Assembly (NCBI GenBank): GCA_937901395.1
Contig: CALCDB010000100.1
Span: 1-15,939 of the forward strand
Direction: 5' to 3'
DNA from: an uncultured Verrucomicrobiota bacterium
Lineage (GTDB): Bacteria; Verrucomicrobiota; Kiritimatiellia; RFP12; UBA1067
Length of the DNA: 15,939 nucleotides
Shown: positions 1 to 6,876 of the stretch, in pieces
Numbering within the stretch: the first letter of the stretch is position 1
Layout: every line of letters begins with the position of its first letter
The notes under the pieces: model-generated
What the model was told of the DNA's origin: nothing
Seen by the model: only the letters and a program-made list of their open reading frames with translations
The model's database searches: none
Position numbers and translations under genes: made by a program

Positions 1-537
1 CTTGATCGTCCGGCAACGGAAGCCCACGACACCGTCAGCGACCAGCGTCGGCTGCTGATAGTACTCCCGTTCCTTCTCGTCCTCGGCGGTGGACGCGAGC
101 GCGGGGTCAACGAACGCGCGCGCGTAAAGTCCCGTCTTCTGAATCGGCTCTTGATAATCGTTGTTGCCTTCTTCCAAAACCATCACCTGAACGCGATGGA
201 CCGTATCGGCAATCGCATTCTTGGTTCCCACTATCGCCGGACCCGTCTTTGACCAGGTGATTACATCCGATTCGCGTGGATCATCGCCATCGCCACGATT
301 CTCAAGCACGAAACCATAGTTCTCGCTTTGCTTGCCGTCATGGGGATAATACATACTCCTCAAGCCGGAAATTACCTGATTAAGCGCATAATCGGTGCGT
401 TGCATCTTATCGAGGTAATCCGTCGATACTTGCCAGCCGTTCGACACCGCCAGAAACGTCATTATGCTCAATGTGGTCAGCACGCCTACGAGTAGCGTGG
501 CAACCAGCATCTCAATCATCGTGAAGGCGCGCCTCAT
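1..537 (-). CDS. gspJ: GspJ-like minor pseudopilin, C-terminus cut by window edge
   Basis: An open frame of 179 codons runs from an ATG at 537 to the left edge with no stop, so the 3' end is missing. The protein starts MRRA|FTMIEM and continues into a hydrophobic helix (LVATLLVGVLTTLSIMTFL). This is a class III prepilin signal with Glu at +5, processed by prepilin peptidase at the inner membrane. GspJ proteins form the tip complex of the type II secretion pseudopilus with GspI and GspK. Assignment to J rests on its place after G, H and I and on its size (family about 200 residues). The -1 residue is Ala rather than the usual Gly. The start ATG shares four bases with the stop of the preceding gene (ATGA, 534–537), so translation is probably coupled. 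A generic prepilin-like protein of another secretion or pilus system is the alternative. Confidence 0.75.
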   Translation of the reverse strand, partial: MRRAFTMIEMLVATLLVGVLTTLSIMTFLAVSNGWQVSTDYLDKMQRTDYALNQVISGLRSMYYPHDGKQSENYGFVLENRGDGDDPRESDVITWSKTGPAIVGTKNAIADTVHRVQVMVLEEGNNDYQEPIQKTGLYARAFVDPALASTAEDEKEREYYQQPTLVADGVVGFRCRTIK

Positions 538-998
538 TCCGGCTTTCTCCATAATGTAACGTAACTCTCCTGCTGCTTGCCGCCACTGCCGCGTCCGCGC
601 TCGCCCCATACTACCGTAATGCGAACCCGATAAAGGTTGTTCATCCGCTTTATATCATCATCGGATGGATTTCGGTCGAGATTCTCGCGCTCCCAAGTGT
701 AGCCATGCAACTTCTCCTCCTGTTCGCTCGTCAAGCGCTCTTCCGAAATCATATCCCAAAGTTCCGTCGCTTTCGTCTCCTTCACATCCAAATCATCCTC
801 ATTCTTCACATCCTCGAGCGGATATGCCATCTCGCCAAGATCCATCACTTCCTGCGCGGTCTCCACATCTACTTGCGATAGCATCATCCTCTGCGATTGC
901 GACATCGAAACGAGAATTACGGTCAACCCCGACCCCAGGATGATCGCGGCGATCATTACCTCCAATAGAGTAAAACCTCTGCGTAGATTCTTAATCAT
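534..998 (-). CDS. gspI: GspI-like minor pseudopilin
   Basis: This 154-residue protein begins MIKNLRRG|FTLLEVMIAA, a canonical prepilin cleavage site with Gly at -1 and Glu at +5, followed by one hydrophobic helix (residues about 9–32). The rest is a charged soluble domain ending RITVVWGERG...SYVTLWR; a C-terminal VxW-type strand is common in GspI. GspI joins GspJ and GspK at the tip of the type II secretion pseudopilus. The ATG at 998 is chosen because it places a short basic leader before the cleavage site; a start at 1034 would add 12 residues that do not fit. The start overlaps the end of the upstream pseudopilin gene by 8 bases and the stop overlaps gspJ by 4. The middle is rich in Asp and Glu. 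Membership of the pseudopilin class is firm, the letter I less so. Confidence 0.75.
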   Translation of the reverse strand: MIKNLRRGFTLLEVMIAAIILGSGLTVILVSMSQSQRMMLSQVDVETAQEVMDLGEMAYPLEDVKNEDDLDVKETKATELWDMISEERLTSEQEEKLHGYTWERENLDRNPSDDDIKRMNNLYRVRITVVWGERGRGSGGKQQESYVTLWRKPE

Positions 999-1809
999 CG
1001 CGTTCACTCCCGCCCAATACCTTGGCGGCGCCAAAGCGGTCTATCTTGATCGAAAGCCCATCCTCCGGCGTTTCGCCATCCGCATAAACCCAAACTTGAT
1101 GCGGCGTTACTCTGCCATTCGCCTCCCACACGATCTTCACGGGCTTTTGCAATTCTTCCTTCTTTACTGCCGAATCCTCGCCGCCTACCGTCGTGCCAGC
1201 CGCCTCGCTCTTCGCCTTCTTCGCCACCTTGTCCTTTTCGTAATCGTTGTATCGCCCGATCAGATAATCGACATTGGAGAACACCGAAATTCTGCTCTTG
1301 CGTTGCACGCCGCCCTTCGTGCCTTCCGTCTCCTCGCCATCCACGGCGACCTTAATGCGAATTCCCTCGACCACGCTGGAATCAATCGGCGCGAAGAGAA
1401 TCTCGCCTATCGTCTGTCCGGCACCTTCGGCGTTATCAGCCGTCTCGCCTTCATCATCGCCTGTCTCCACGATGGGCGCCTCCGTTTCTTCTTCGGGGAG
1501 CGAATCTCCCAAAACGGTTCTTATTCTCGAGCGCTCGACTTGTTCGCCAAACAATTTCGCAGATGTGGTTTCGATTTTGGCGCTTATTACCCCATCGACC
1601 TCTTCGGTGGAATAGGTGATGATTACCGGCTGCTGAGTTACCAAGGCGGTCGAACGCGCGTGACGAATCGCCGCGAAGATATCGCGCGTCGCTCCCTTGA
1701 TTCGCGTCGCACCTTGCCCTGGAATGAGACTGAGCATTCCAATGGTGGTCATTACGCCAATGATGGCCACCACTACCAGCAGCTCAACCAGGGTAAAAGC
1801 GCGTCTCAC
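991..1809 (-). CDS. gspH: GspH-like pseudopilin with long acidic insertion
   Basis: The 272-residue product starts with GTG (1807–1809) and reads MRRA|FTLVELLVVVAIIGV, a prepilin leader with Ala at -1 and Glu at +5. The stretch after the helix, with RDIFAAIRHARSTALVTQQPVIITY, is the hallmark of the GspH/FimT family, in which an arginine-rich helix precedes the first strands of the globular domain. GspH is a minor pseudopilin of the type II secretion pseudopilus. It is much longer than typical GspH (about 150–190 residues). The extra length includes a low-complexity acidic segment (residues about 108–131, many Glu, Asp and Gly) and a Lys/Ala/Glu-rich part near residues 190–220. The gene follows gspG by 3 bases and overlaps gspI by 8. 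No strong Shine-Dalgarno precedes the GTG, so coupling to gspG is likely. Confidence 0.75.
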   Translation of the reverse strand: MRRAFTLVELLVVVAIIGVMTTIGMLSLIPGQGATRIKGATRDIFAAIRHARSTALVTQQPVIITYSTEEVDGVISAKIETTSAKLFGEQVERSRIRTVLGDSLPEEETEAPIVETGDDEGETADNAEGAGQTIGEILFAPIDSSVVEGIRIKVAVDGEETEGTKGGVQRKSRISVFSNVDYLIGRYNDYEKDKVAKKAKSEAAGTTVGGEDSAVKKEELQKPVKIVWEANGRVTPHQVWVYADGETPEDGLSIKIDRFGAAKVLGGSERDD

Positions 1810-1812
1810 CGC

Positions 1813-2241
1813 TTACCGGGGCTTCTTGTCGATCTTATCCGAACGGATGTCGTCTTCGGTATCGAAGCTGCCATCGGGACCAGCCGAGATAATGTAAATT
1901 TTATCCTTGCCTTTGCCCTTGCGCATCTGATACTCGTTATCCCACGGATCGATCAACGCCCCCTCGCCACCTTCGAGAATTGCGGCGTTGTCGCCCTGCT
2001 CGTCGATCAATTGCTTGAGATCGGTCGGCATCTTGTGATACTTCATGTAATACGAAGTAACCGCGCCAGCGATCTGCTGCACTTGCGCCTTCGCCGCCGT
2101 GGAATCCGCCGTCTTCAGATGCTCGGTAACGTTTTGAATCGCGATGGTTCCCAAGATGCCGATAATCGCGACCACCACCAGCAATTCGACCAGCGTAAAG
2201 CCACGCTTCGCAGCCGCTATCAATGTATTCTCTCTTTTCAT
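1813..2241 (-). CDS. gspG: Major pseudopilin GspG
   Basis: GspG is the main subunit of the type II secretion pseudopilus; prepilin peptidase matures it and it assembles at the inner membrane. This 142-residue protein has a 14-residue leader ending AAKRG|FTLVELLVVVAIIGIL, so -1 is Gly and +5 is Glu. It then shows the family pattern: a long helix (TAAKAQVQQIAGAVTSYYMKY), the motif LIDPWDNEYQ, and a C-terminal GPDGSFDTEDDI loop. That loop corresponds to the calcium site known in GspG proteins. Length matches the family (about 140). The start ATG shares one base with the upstream stop (TAATG) and is preceded by a strong GGAGG. Being first in the G-H-I-J order supports the names given to the following genes. 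No secretion ATPase, secretin or GspF is in view, so the system's cargo cannot be told. Confidence 0.87.
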   Translation of the reverse strand: MKRENTLIAAAKRGFTLVELLVVVAIIGILGTIAIQNVTEHLKTADSTAAKAQVQQIAGAVTSYYMKYHKMPTDLKQLIDEQGDNAAILEGGEGALIDPWDNEYQMRKGKGKDKIYIISAGPDGSFDTEDDIRSDKIDKKPR

Positions 2242-3851
2242 TACTTTACCTCCTGTTGTATTTGTTCAGTTTTTGGTTGTTCACAAGAACAGTTCTCTGA
2301 TGCTTCCTTGTTTCGAATTCTACGACAAACATAGGAGCCGGCGATAATCATGATGATCATTAGCCCAATCAAGAGATAGATTTTCCAATTGGAGTAATGC
2401 GCGCACTTCGTAAAACCACGAGCCCGCTTCATCGAAAAGCGCATCTTGCGATTGATCGCCCACCCGGATGCATTCAACACGATGCCCAAATCGCGCTTTC
2501 TGAGTTTGAACCAAGTGAGTATCACGCTTGGCATGCTTACGGCCAAAATGATTACCGCCACGGAAAGGAGAATTTCATACCATGTCATTCCCGATACCGC
2601 CGCCATAATGGACGCAAACGCCGCGCCGACCATGCCAATTCCGATGCCGATTGCCGCGACCGAACTCGCCATCGCCGCGCCGCCCGCCTGCGTTGACTCG
2701 ACGCCCTTTTGCACCCCGGAGATTGCCTTGCTCTGCTTCTCGCCGAGAAACTTCGTCACGCCAGACGTGATCATATCGCCAATCTTGCGCCATGGCGACC
2801 AAAACGCCTCCATCAACGAAACTTGATTCTCGACGATCTTGGTGATCGTCGCCTCCCAATCCTTCCCATCGCGATCGTAAAATACGCCATTGCGCCCCAC
2901 ATACAAAGCCCCAATCGTGCCCGCCGTGACGACCGCGCAAATGGAACGCTCCGCGCTCTCGTTCGCACGCGTCAGCTTAAGATAGATTATGCAGCAATGC
3001 GACTTTTCGACCAAAGCGGAATGCGCCGCTTCGCTATTGACATGGAAGCATAGATTCATCTCCTTGCCATCAATGCGAAGAATACCAGTCTGAAAAATTG
3101 AATAGCCCTCATTCGCATACAGCCGATCCATCGTAACATAATTCTCGAGGAACTCTCCGAGATTGAGCTTGTATCTTAGGAAGCGTTCCTCCTCCTCAAG
3201 CGCTTTGCGGGCGACCGCGTTCATCACCGGCTTCGCCGCCTTCCATGCGCGATATGGCGCGAATTTCGCCTTGATTGCCTTCCACTCCATCCGCGTCATT
3301 ACCGACTTCTCGCCAAGAAGCGGCTTCACGCACGACTCCGCAAATTCAAGTATCGCCTCAAGATGTCTTGGATTGAGATGATCCCTAAGCGGCAATTCAC
3401 GATCTGGCGCTTCGGTAACCAATGGCGCCTCATCAGATGGATAGAAGAATTCATCCACGATCTTCTCTATCTTCATAAGCGCATTATCAGCCGCCTCAGT
3501 GGCCTCGCCCAAAACCGCGATCTCCGCCTCCTTGCCCTTCTCCGTCCACTCCGCAAACGACTTCTTCTCCTCCGCTGATGGCTCCAATGCATCCAACGCC
3601 GCCTGTTTCTTGACGGCCTCGTCGAGCGCCTTGCGATCCGACTCGCTCGGCGCGAAAAGCGAATCGATCGTCACTCCCTTGTTCTTCAGATAATCAAGCG
3701 CCGCCAATACTTCCGGAGTGCGAACGTGACCATCGTGATCAGTATCCATCAACTCCAAAGTGCGAAGATCGAATCTCACGCCAGTCGTTGGGCATGATAT
3801 TGCATACCACTTCTTGAAATCGCTACTTACTTCTATAATTTTCTTCTTCAT
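2241..3851 (-). CDS. EF-hand membrane protein of unknown function
   Basis: I do not recognise a named family for this 536-residue protein. Residues 36–47 form a textbook EF-hand loop (D-T-D-H-D-G-H-V-R-T-P-E, with Asp at 1, 3 and 5, Gly at 6 and Glu at 12), so calcium binding is likely. A long Ala/Glu/Lys-rich soluble part follows. The C-terminal third has three hydrophobic segments: about 393–418 (small residues, AIGIGIGMVGAAFASIMAAV), about 422–447 (EILLSVAVIILAVSMPSVIL) and about 494–513 (YLLIGLMIIMIIAGSYVC). A polar stretch with LNASGWAINRKM lies between the second and third. The tail is charged and holds two Cys. No N-terminal signal peptide is seen, so the N-terminal EF-hand domain is probably cytoplasmic, though topology is uncertain. 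ATGA overlap with the mutarotase gene and TAATG coupling to gspG place it firmly in the same transcript. A role with the pseudopilins is only an inference from position. Confidence 0.8.
   Translation of the reverse strand: MKKKIIEVSSDFKKWYAISCPTTGVRFDLRTLELMDTDHDGHVRTPEVLAALDYLKNKGVTIDSLFAPSESDRKALDEAVKKQAALDALEPSAEEKKSFAEWTEKGKEAEIAVLGEATEAADNALMKIEKIVDEFFYPSDEAPLVTEAPDRELPLRDHLNPRHLEAILEFAESCVKPLLGEKSVMTRMEWKAIKAKFAPYRAWKAAKPVMNAVARKALEEEERFLRYKLNLGEFLENYVTMDRLYANEGYSIFQTGILRIDGKEMNLCFHVNSEAAHSALVEKSHCCIIYLKLTRANESAERSICAVVTAGTIGALYVGRNGVFYDRDGKDWEATITKIVENQVSLMEAFWSPWRKIGDMITSGVTKFLGEKQSKAISGVQKGVESTQAGGAAMASSVAAIGIGIGMVGAAFASIMAAVSGMTWYEILLSVAVIILAVSMPSVILTWFKLRKRDLGIVLNASGWAINRKMRFSMKRARGFTKCAHYSNWKIYLLIGLMIIMIIAGSYVCRRIRNKEASENCSCEQPKTEQIQQEVK
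2249..2254 (-). promoter_or_regulatory. Shine-Dalgarno of gspG inside the upstream gene
   Basis: The minus strand reads AGGAGG, with the last bases of the upstream EF-hand gene (…GTAAAGTAATG) between it and the gspG start. The site lies within the final codons of the EF-hand gene, so gspG can recruit ribosomes by itself as well as by re-initiation at TAATG. It is stronger than the signals of the other pseudopilins, which suits a major subunit needed in excess. Confidence 0.7.
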
Positions 3852-4753
3852 ATATTGAGACTCCCTTGAATTGCCGCCATTAATACATAAGTTTCACCAG
3901 CGGATAACGTGCGCCCATTCGGCCAATCGCTGACTGGCTCCACGCACACGAACTTCCGCCAATCATCGGCTTCGAAATCCGCCAACTTCCCCTCCGACCC
4001 CGGATTCCACACGACCGTGCGATCATTACCGGATGAAACCAAGGCGATTGCTCGCTTGAGTCCCTCGTCTATGATTGCATATTCATGCTTTGGCGCTGCC
4101 GGCATCGTGAAGATATGATCGGTGGAATGATCCATCCTCAAATCCCCATCTTGATGATCGTCGCTCTCTCCGCTAACGCCGTTGAAGAAGTCAAGCCCCG
4201 CCAATCCTTTCACGACCGCCTCATCACGATTCATAAGCCGAAAATACGGATGGAAACCGCAACTGAAGTCAAACGCCTTCGATCCCGTGTTCTTCGTCGT
4301 CAAGGTAAGATTCAGCTTCATCGACACGGAAATCTTGTACTCGAGATCAAAATCGCAATTCCATAGCTTTCGCGTCTCCTCGTCGCTCTTAAGCCCCAAA
4401 GTAATCTCCGTCATCTCTTCCGAATACTCCGAACCCCTTACCTCGAAAACCAACTTGCGTGCAAAGCCATGCTGGGGTAATTCCTTGGAGAACTTATTGC
4501 CGAATTGCGGCCAGCATACTGGAATGCCGCCGTGAAATGATTCGCCGCGGTTATAGTCGCGCTTTGCGGGACGAAACACGATTTCGCCAATACCCGTCGG
4601 CCGGTACGATACCACATTCGCCCCCAATAGTGCAATCTCCGCATTGCCATACTTATTGGCAATTACCACATTTGGATACCCCGCGAAACCATCCTCGCGG
4701 AAAACGATTCTCCCCGGCGATCCAAACTTGGCGTTTAATTCCTGAACCGTCAT
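3848..4753 (-). CDS. D-hexose-6-phosphate mutarotase (YeaD-like aldose epimerase)
   Basis: The product (301 residues) matches the glucose-6-phosphate 1-epimerase branch of the aldose 1-epimerase superfamily, cytosolic enzymes that interconvert alpha and beta anomers of hexose 6-phosphates. Visible family motifs in order: GGIPVCWPQFG (about 75–85), HGFAR (about 95–99), CGFHPYFRL (about 165–173), VVWNPG and a C-terminal FVCVEPV (about 270–276). The His of HGFAR, the His of GFHPYF and the Glu of CVEP are the expected catalytic residues. Length is as usual (about 290–300). The ATG at 4753 has a good AAGGAG 8 bases upstream, inside the end of the preceding gene. It lies 3 bases after the CBS-ATPase gene and overlaps the EF-hand gene by ATGA. 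Its presence in a regulator/pseudopilin transcript is not explained by function; it may be a housekeeping passenger. Confidence 0.88.
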   Translation of the reverse strand: MTVQELNAKFGSPGRIVFREDGFAGYPNVVIANKYGNAEIALLGANVVSYRPTGIGEIVFRPAKRDYNRGESFHGGIPVCWPQFGNKFSKELPQHGFARKLVFEVRGSEYSEEMTEITLGLKSDEETRKLWNCDFDLEYKISVSMKLNLTLTTKNTGSKAFDFSCGFHPYFRLMNRDEAVVKGLAGLDFFNGVSGESDDHQDGDLRMDHSTDHIFTMPAAPKHEYAIIDEGLKRAIALVSSGNDRTVVWNPGSEGKLADFEADDWRKFVCVEPVSDWPNGRTLSAGETYVLMAAIQGSLNI

Positions 4754-4756
4754 GCG

Positions 4757-5788
4757 CTACTCTCCTTTTAACTTAAACGAACAAATAACCATAGTCCACG
4801 CGGGAACCTTGGAAGCTATTTCAAAATTATCCGCCACGCGCTTCGCATTCGCGAGCCCCATACCCGCGCCAAACCCCATCGAACGAATCCAATCGTTCGC
4901 GGTGGAAGTGCCGTCCTGACACGCCCAATTGATATCCTTAATACCAGGCCCCTTGTCCTTGGCGACGATTGATATTTGGTCATTATCGATGATGAAGGTA
5001 ATCGTGCCGCCGAAGGAATGGATGCAGATATTTATTTCCAACTCGTATGCGGCTACTGCGACTCTTCTGATGATCTTATTATCGATGCCCGCATCTTTCA
5101 TCATTTTCTTAATTTCATTCGCCGCCTTGCCCGCATTGCCGAGATCGTTGCGAACGACTACGAATTGTCGCATCGAATAATATGGAATGACGCCTTCGCT
5201 CTTCGCGTTTTCCTCTGGCACTACCGCCTTGCCCTCAAGCCGCGCGAGTTCACGCGTAAGCTCCTGCATCAACACTTTCATCACATCGCGCTGCGATACG
5301 ATGCCGGTAAAATCTCGCTCCTTGTTCAATACCGGGAAGCGCCCGAATGTATAGTTTTGAAAGAACTTAATGGCGAAGGCGAGCGGCATATCCTCTTCAA
5401 GCACCACTAAATTTGTCGCCATGTGCCGCTGACAGGGATCCTCTATCCACCCGCCTTCGAGCGCGGTTATGATATCATTCATCGAGACGATGCCGAATAA
5501 TCGCTTGTCCTCCAGAACTGGAACGCCAGAAATATGATTGCGCTTCATCAGATTCTGAGCGAAGCGCATGGAATCGGTACGCACCACCGAAACGATGTTC
5601 TTCGCGCGCATAACGTCCTTAACGCGCAAGCGCTGCAGCAATTCCATAATCACCAACGGCGAATCCTCGCCAGCGATACCCGGCCCGGATACGCGCCGCA
5701 CATTCTTGTCATGCGCAGCCATTATCTGATCATCGCTACGGCTCTCGCCGCCAGTGAGAATCTTAACCGTTGGCTGTGAGGAAATCAT
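4757..5788 (-). CDS. CBS-pair / anti-sigma-type HATPase fusion regulator
   Basis: This 343-residue protein joins two modules. Residues about 55–170 form a CBS pair: VKDVMRAKNIVSV…HISGVPVLEDKRLFGIVSMNDI, then a second copy with FGRFPVLNKERDFTGIVSQRDV. CBS pairs usually bind adenine nucleotides. Residues about 210–343 form a GHKL-type ATPase like the anti-sigma factor/serine kinase RsbW-SpoIIAB group: an N-box with Glu-x3-Asn-x3-His (ELEINICIH), then DKGPGI, then GFGAGMGLANAKRVAD. No histidine phosphoacceptor domain is present, so it resembles an anti-sigma-like serine kinase more than a sensor kinase; that is an inference. The ATG at 5788 is preferred because it follows an AGGA-like site and trims a weakly supported 15-residue extension; it overlaps the DRTGG gene by 26 bases. 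It likely works with the DRTGG and PHP proteins next to it. Related proteins are known near [FeFe]-hydrogenase genes. Confidence 0.8.
   Translation of the reverse strand: MISSQPTVKILTGGESRSDDQIMAAHDKNVRRVSGPGIAGEDSPLVIMELLQRLRVKDVMRAKNIVSVVRTDSMRFAQNLMKRNHISGVPVLEDKRLFGIVSMNDIITALEGGWIEDPCQRHMATNLVVLEEDMPLAFAIKFFQNYTFGRFPVLNKERDFTGIVSQRDVMKVLMQELTRELARLEGKAVVPEENAKSEGVIPYYSMRQFVVVRNDLGNAGKAANEIKKMMKDAGIDNKIIRRVAVAAYELEINICIHSFGGTITFIIDNDQISIVAKDKGPGIKDINWACQDGTSTANDWIRSMGFGAGMGLANAKRVADNFEIASKVPAWTMVICSFKLKGE
4762..4767 (-). promoter_or_regulatory. Shine-Dalgarno of the mutarotase gene
   Basis: The minus strand reads AAGGAG 8 bases before the ATG at 4753, overlapping the last codons of the CBS-ATPase gene. 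It fixes the start codon chosen for the mutarotase. Confidence 0.65.
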
Positions 5789-6101
5789 GAATCCTAATGC
5801 ACGATTCGTACTTCGAAAGCGGAGAGGAGACAAGCGGTATCCCCAATGTATCCGCTACTTGACACATCGTCTGCGGTAATGGCTTCGCGTTGTGCACAAC
5901 CACGCACATCGCCCCAACGATATTAGCCGTGCGAATCGCCTGATCCGATGCTAACGACGTAAGCAATAATATATCATCGGCATCATTGAGAAGCACATCG
6001 CTCATTAGGTCGTTGGCAACTACTTCGCCGACCTTTCTATCCGAATCTCCGCCAGCAACTAACGTGCCGTCTAGTGTTTTTACAATATCCGCAATTTTCA
6101 T
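5763..6101 (-). CDS. Small DRTGG-type domain protein, copy 1
   Basis: The 112-residue product is a stand-alone domain of the DRTGG type, a fold of unclear function often linked to CBS domains and phosphotransacetylases. It is recognised by its alpha/beta pattern (MKIADIVKTLDGTLV…VVANDLMSDVL…ILLLTSL…AMCVVVHN…GIPLVSSPLSKYES) and by alignment along its whole length with the second copy at 6877–7212. Shared blocks are (A/N)DL(L/M)SDV and the end (V/S)(T/S)PLS-x-(Y/F)E(S/T). The literal DRTGG string is absent. The ATG at 6101 is chosen because it aligns with the start of copy 2; a start at 6161 would run across the divergent intergenic region into the PHP gene. It heads the long minus-strand gene train and is followed, with overlap, by the CBS-ATPase gene, suggesting the two proteins act together. 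Confidence 0.8.
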   Translation of the reverse strand: MKIADIVKTLDGTLVAGGDSDRKVGEVVANDLMSDVLLNDADDILLLTSLASDQAIRTANIVGAMCVVVHNAKPLPQTMCQVADTLGIPLVSSPLSKYESCIRIHDFLTANG

Positions 6102-6108
6102 ACCCCGT

Positions 6109-6114
6109 ATTATA
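6109..6114 (-). promoter_or_regulatory. -10 box for the left gene train, near-leaderless
   Basis: The minus strand reads a perfect TATAAT with only 7 bases (ACGGGGT) between it and the ATG at 6101. Transcription would start at or within a few bases of the start codon, leaving no room for a normal ribosome binding site. I see no convincing -35 hexamer. The site would drive the whole minus-strand train down to gspJ. Confidence 0.5.
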
Positions 6115-6125
6115 GCATTTTTTGA

Positions 6126-6131
6126 TAAAAT
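6126..6131 (+). promoter_or_regulatory. -10-like box for the PHP gene, near-leaderless
   Basis: TAAAAT lies 6 bases before the ATG at 6138. As on the opposite strand, the predicted transcript would begin at or next to the start codon. The surrounding 36-base intergenic region is very AT-rich compared with its flanks, in keeping with a divergent promoter. No clear -35 box is seen, so confidence is modest. Confidence 0.4.
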
Positions 6132-6137
6132 ATTGCT

Positions 6138-6863
6138 ATGAAATTTGACTTGCACATCCATTCGTGTTTGTCCCCATGCGCAAATCTCGAGATGTCACCA
6201 TCCGAGATCGTCAAGCGCGCCCTCGCTAATGGCATGAATGGCATCGCGCTTACCGACCACCAATCCGCACGGAATTGTCCGGCCATCGCCGAATGCGCAC
6301 GCCGCGTTAATCTCCCCTGCCTGTTCGGTCTTGAGGTGCAAACCGCCGAAGAAGTGCATACTCTCGCGCTATTCGATACGCTCGACTCCGCCCTCGCGAT
6401 GACCGACTTCGTCTACTCGGCAATGCCAAAGCGCGTCAACGATCCCGATACTTTCGGCGATCAACCCGTCGTCACTTGGGATGATGATATCGTTGAAATG
6501 GAATGGCGAATCCTCGCTATGGGTTGTCGCTGGACCATCCCCGAAGTCGCGGAGAAGGTCCGTTCTCTTGGCGGCCTCTACATCGCTGCGCATATTGATC
6601 GCCCCAACTTCTCGGTGCTTGGCAGTTTGGGCACGATTCCTCCTGATTGCTTTGATGCCGTTGAGTTAAGCAGAACTGCGGATGCCTCGCTGTGGCTGCC
6701 CAAGACTGTTGGCTATGCCGTAACGCGCTCTTCCGATGCCCATAATCTCAACGATGTTTCTCGCGTCTGGACCGAAGCTGATTGTGAATTTTCCGTCGCT
6801 GGACTAAAATCCGTCTTCACGATGCACCAAACTAAAATCTCTGAACGAATTACCGCTTTTTAA
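6138..6863 (+). CDS. PHP-domain phosphoesterase
   Basis: The 241-residue protein is a PHP (polymerase and histidinol phosphatase) domain metal-dependent phosphoesterase, probably cytosolic. The metal-ligand motifs are all there in order: DLHIHSC (4–10), LTDH (38–41), GLEV (about 66–69), VHTLALFD, AAHIDRP (about 151–157) and SSDAHN (about 199–204). The motif set suggests an intact active site; the substrate cannot be told. PHP proteins of this short type sit beside DRTGG and anti-sigma-like ATPase genes in several anaerobes, often near [FeFe] hydrogenase; that is from memory of the families, not shown here. The gene is divergent from the DRTGG copy 1/CBS-ATPase genes and 13 bases upstream of DRTGG copy 2. 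The ATG at 6138 begins exactly at the family's typical N-terminus (MKFDLHIHS), which supports the near-leaderless start. Confidence 0.88.
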   Translation: MKFDLHIHSCLSPCANLEMSPSEIVKRALANGMNGIALTDHQSARNCPAIAECARRVNLPCLFGLEVQTAEEVHTLALFDTLDSALAMTDFVYSAMPKRVNDPDTFGDQPVVTWDDDIVEMEWRILAMGCRWTIPEVAEKVRSLGGLYIAAHIDRPNFSVLGSLGTIPPDCFDAVELSRTADASLWLPKTVGYAVTRSSDAHNLNDVSRVWTEADCEFSVAGLKSVFTMHQTKISERITAF

Positions 6864-6876
6864 TGGGAATGTTATT

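Noticed and set aside
940..2334. A 464-codon open frame on the plus strand, opposite the pseudopilin genes
   Set aside because: It runs antisense through three genes with clear prepilin signals. Its translation is rich in Arg, His and Leu without any family motif, which is typical of a shadow frame in GC-rich coding DNA.
6102..6161. An upstream start at 6161 for DRTGG copy 1
   Set aside because: It would overlap the PHP start and translate the divergent promoter region; the paralogue aligns from the ATG at 6101.
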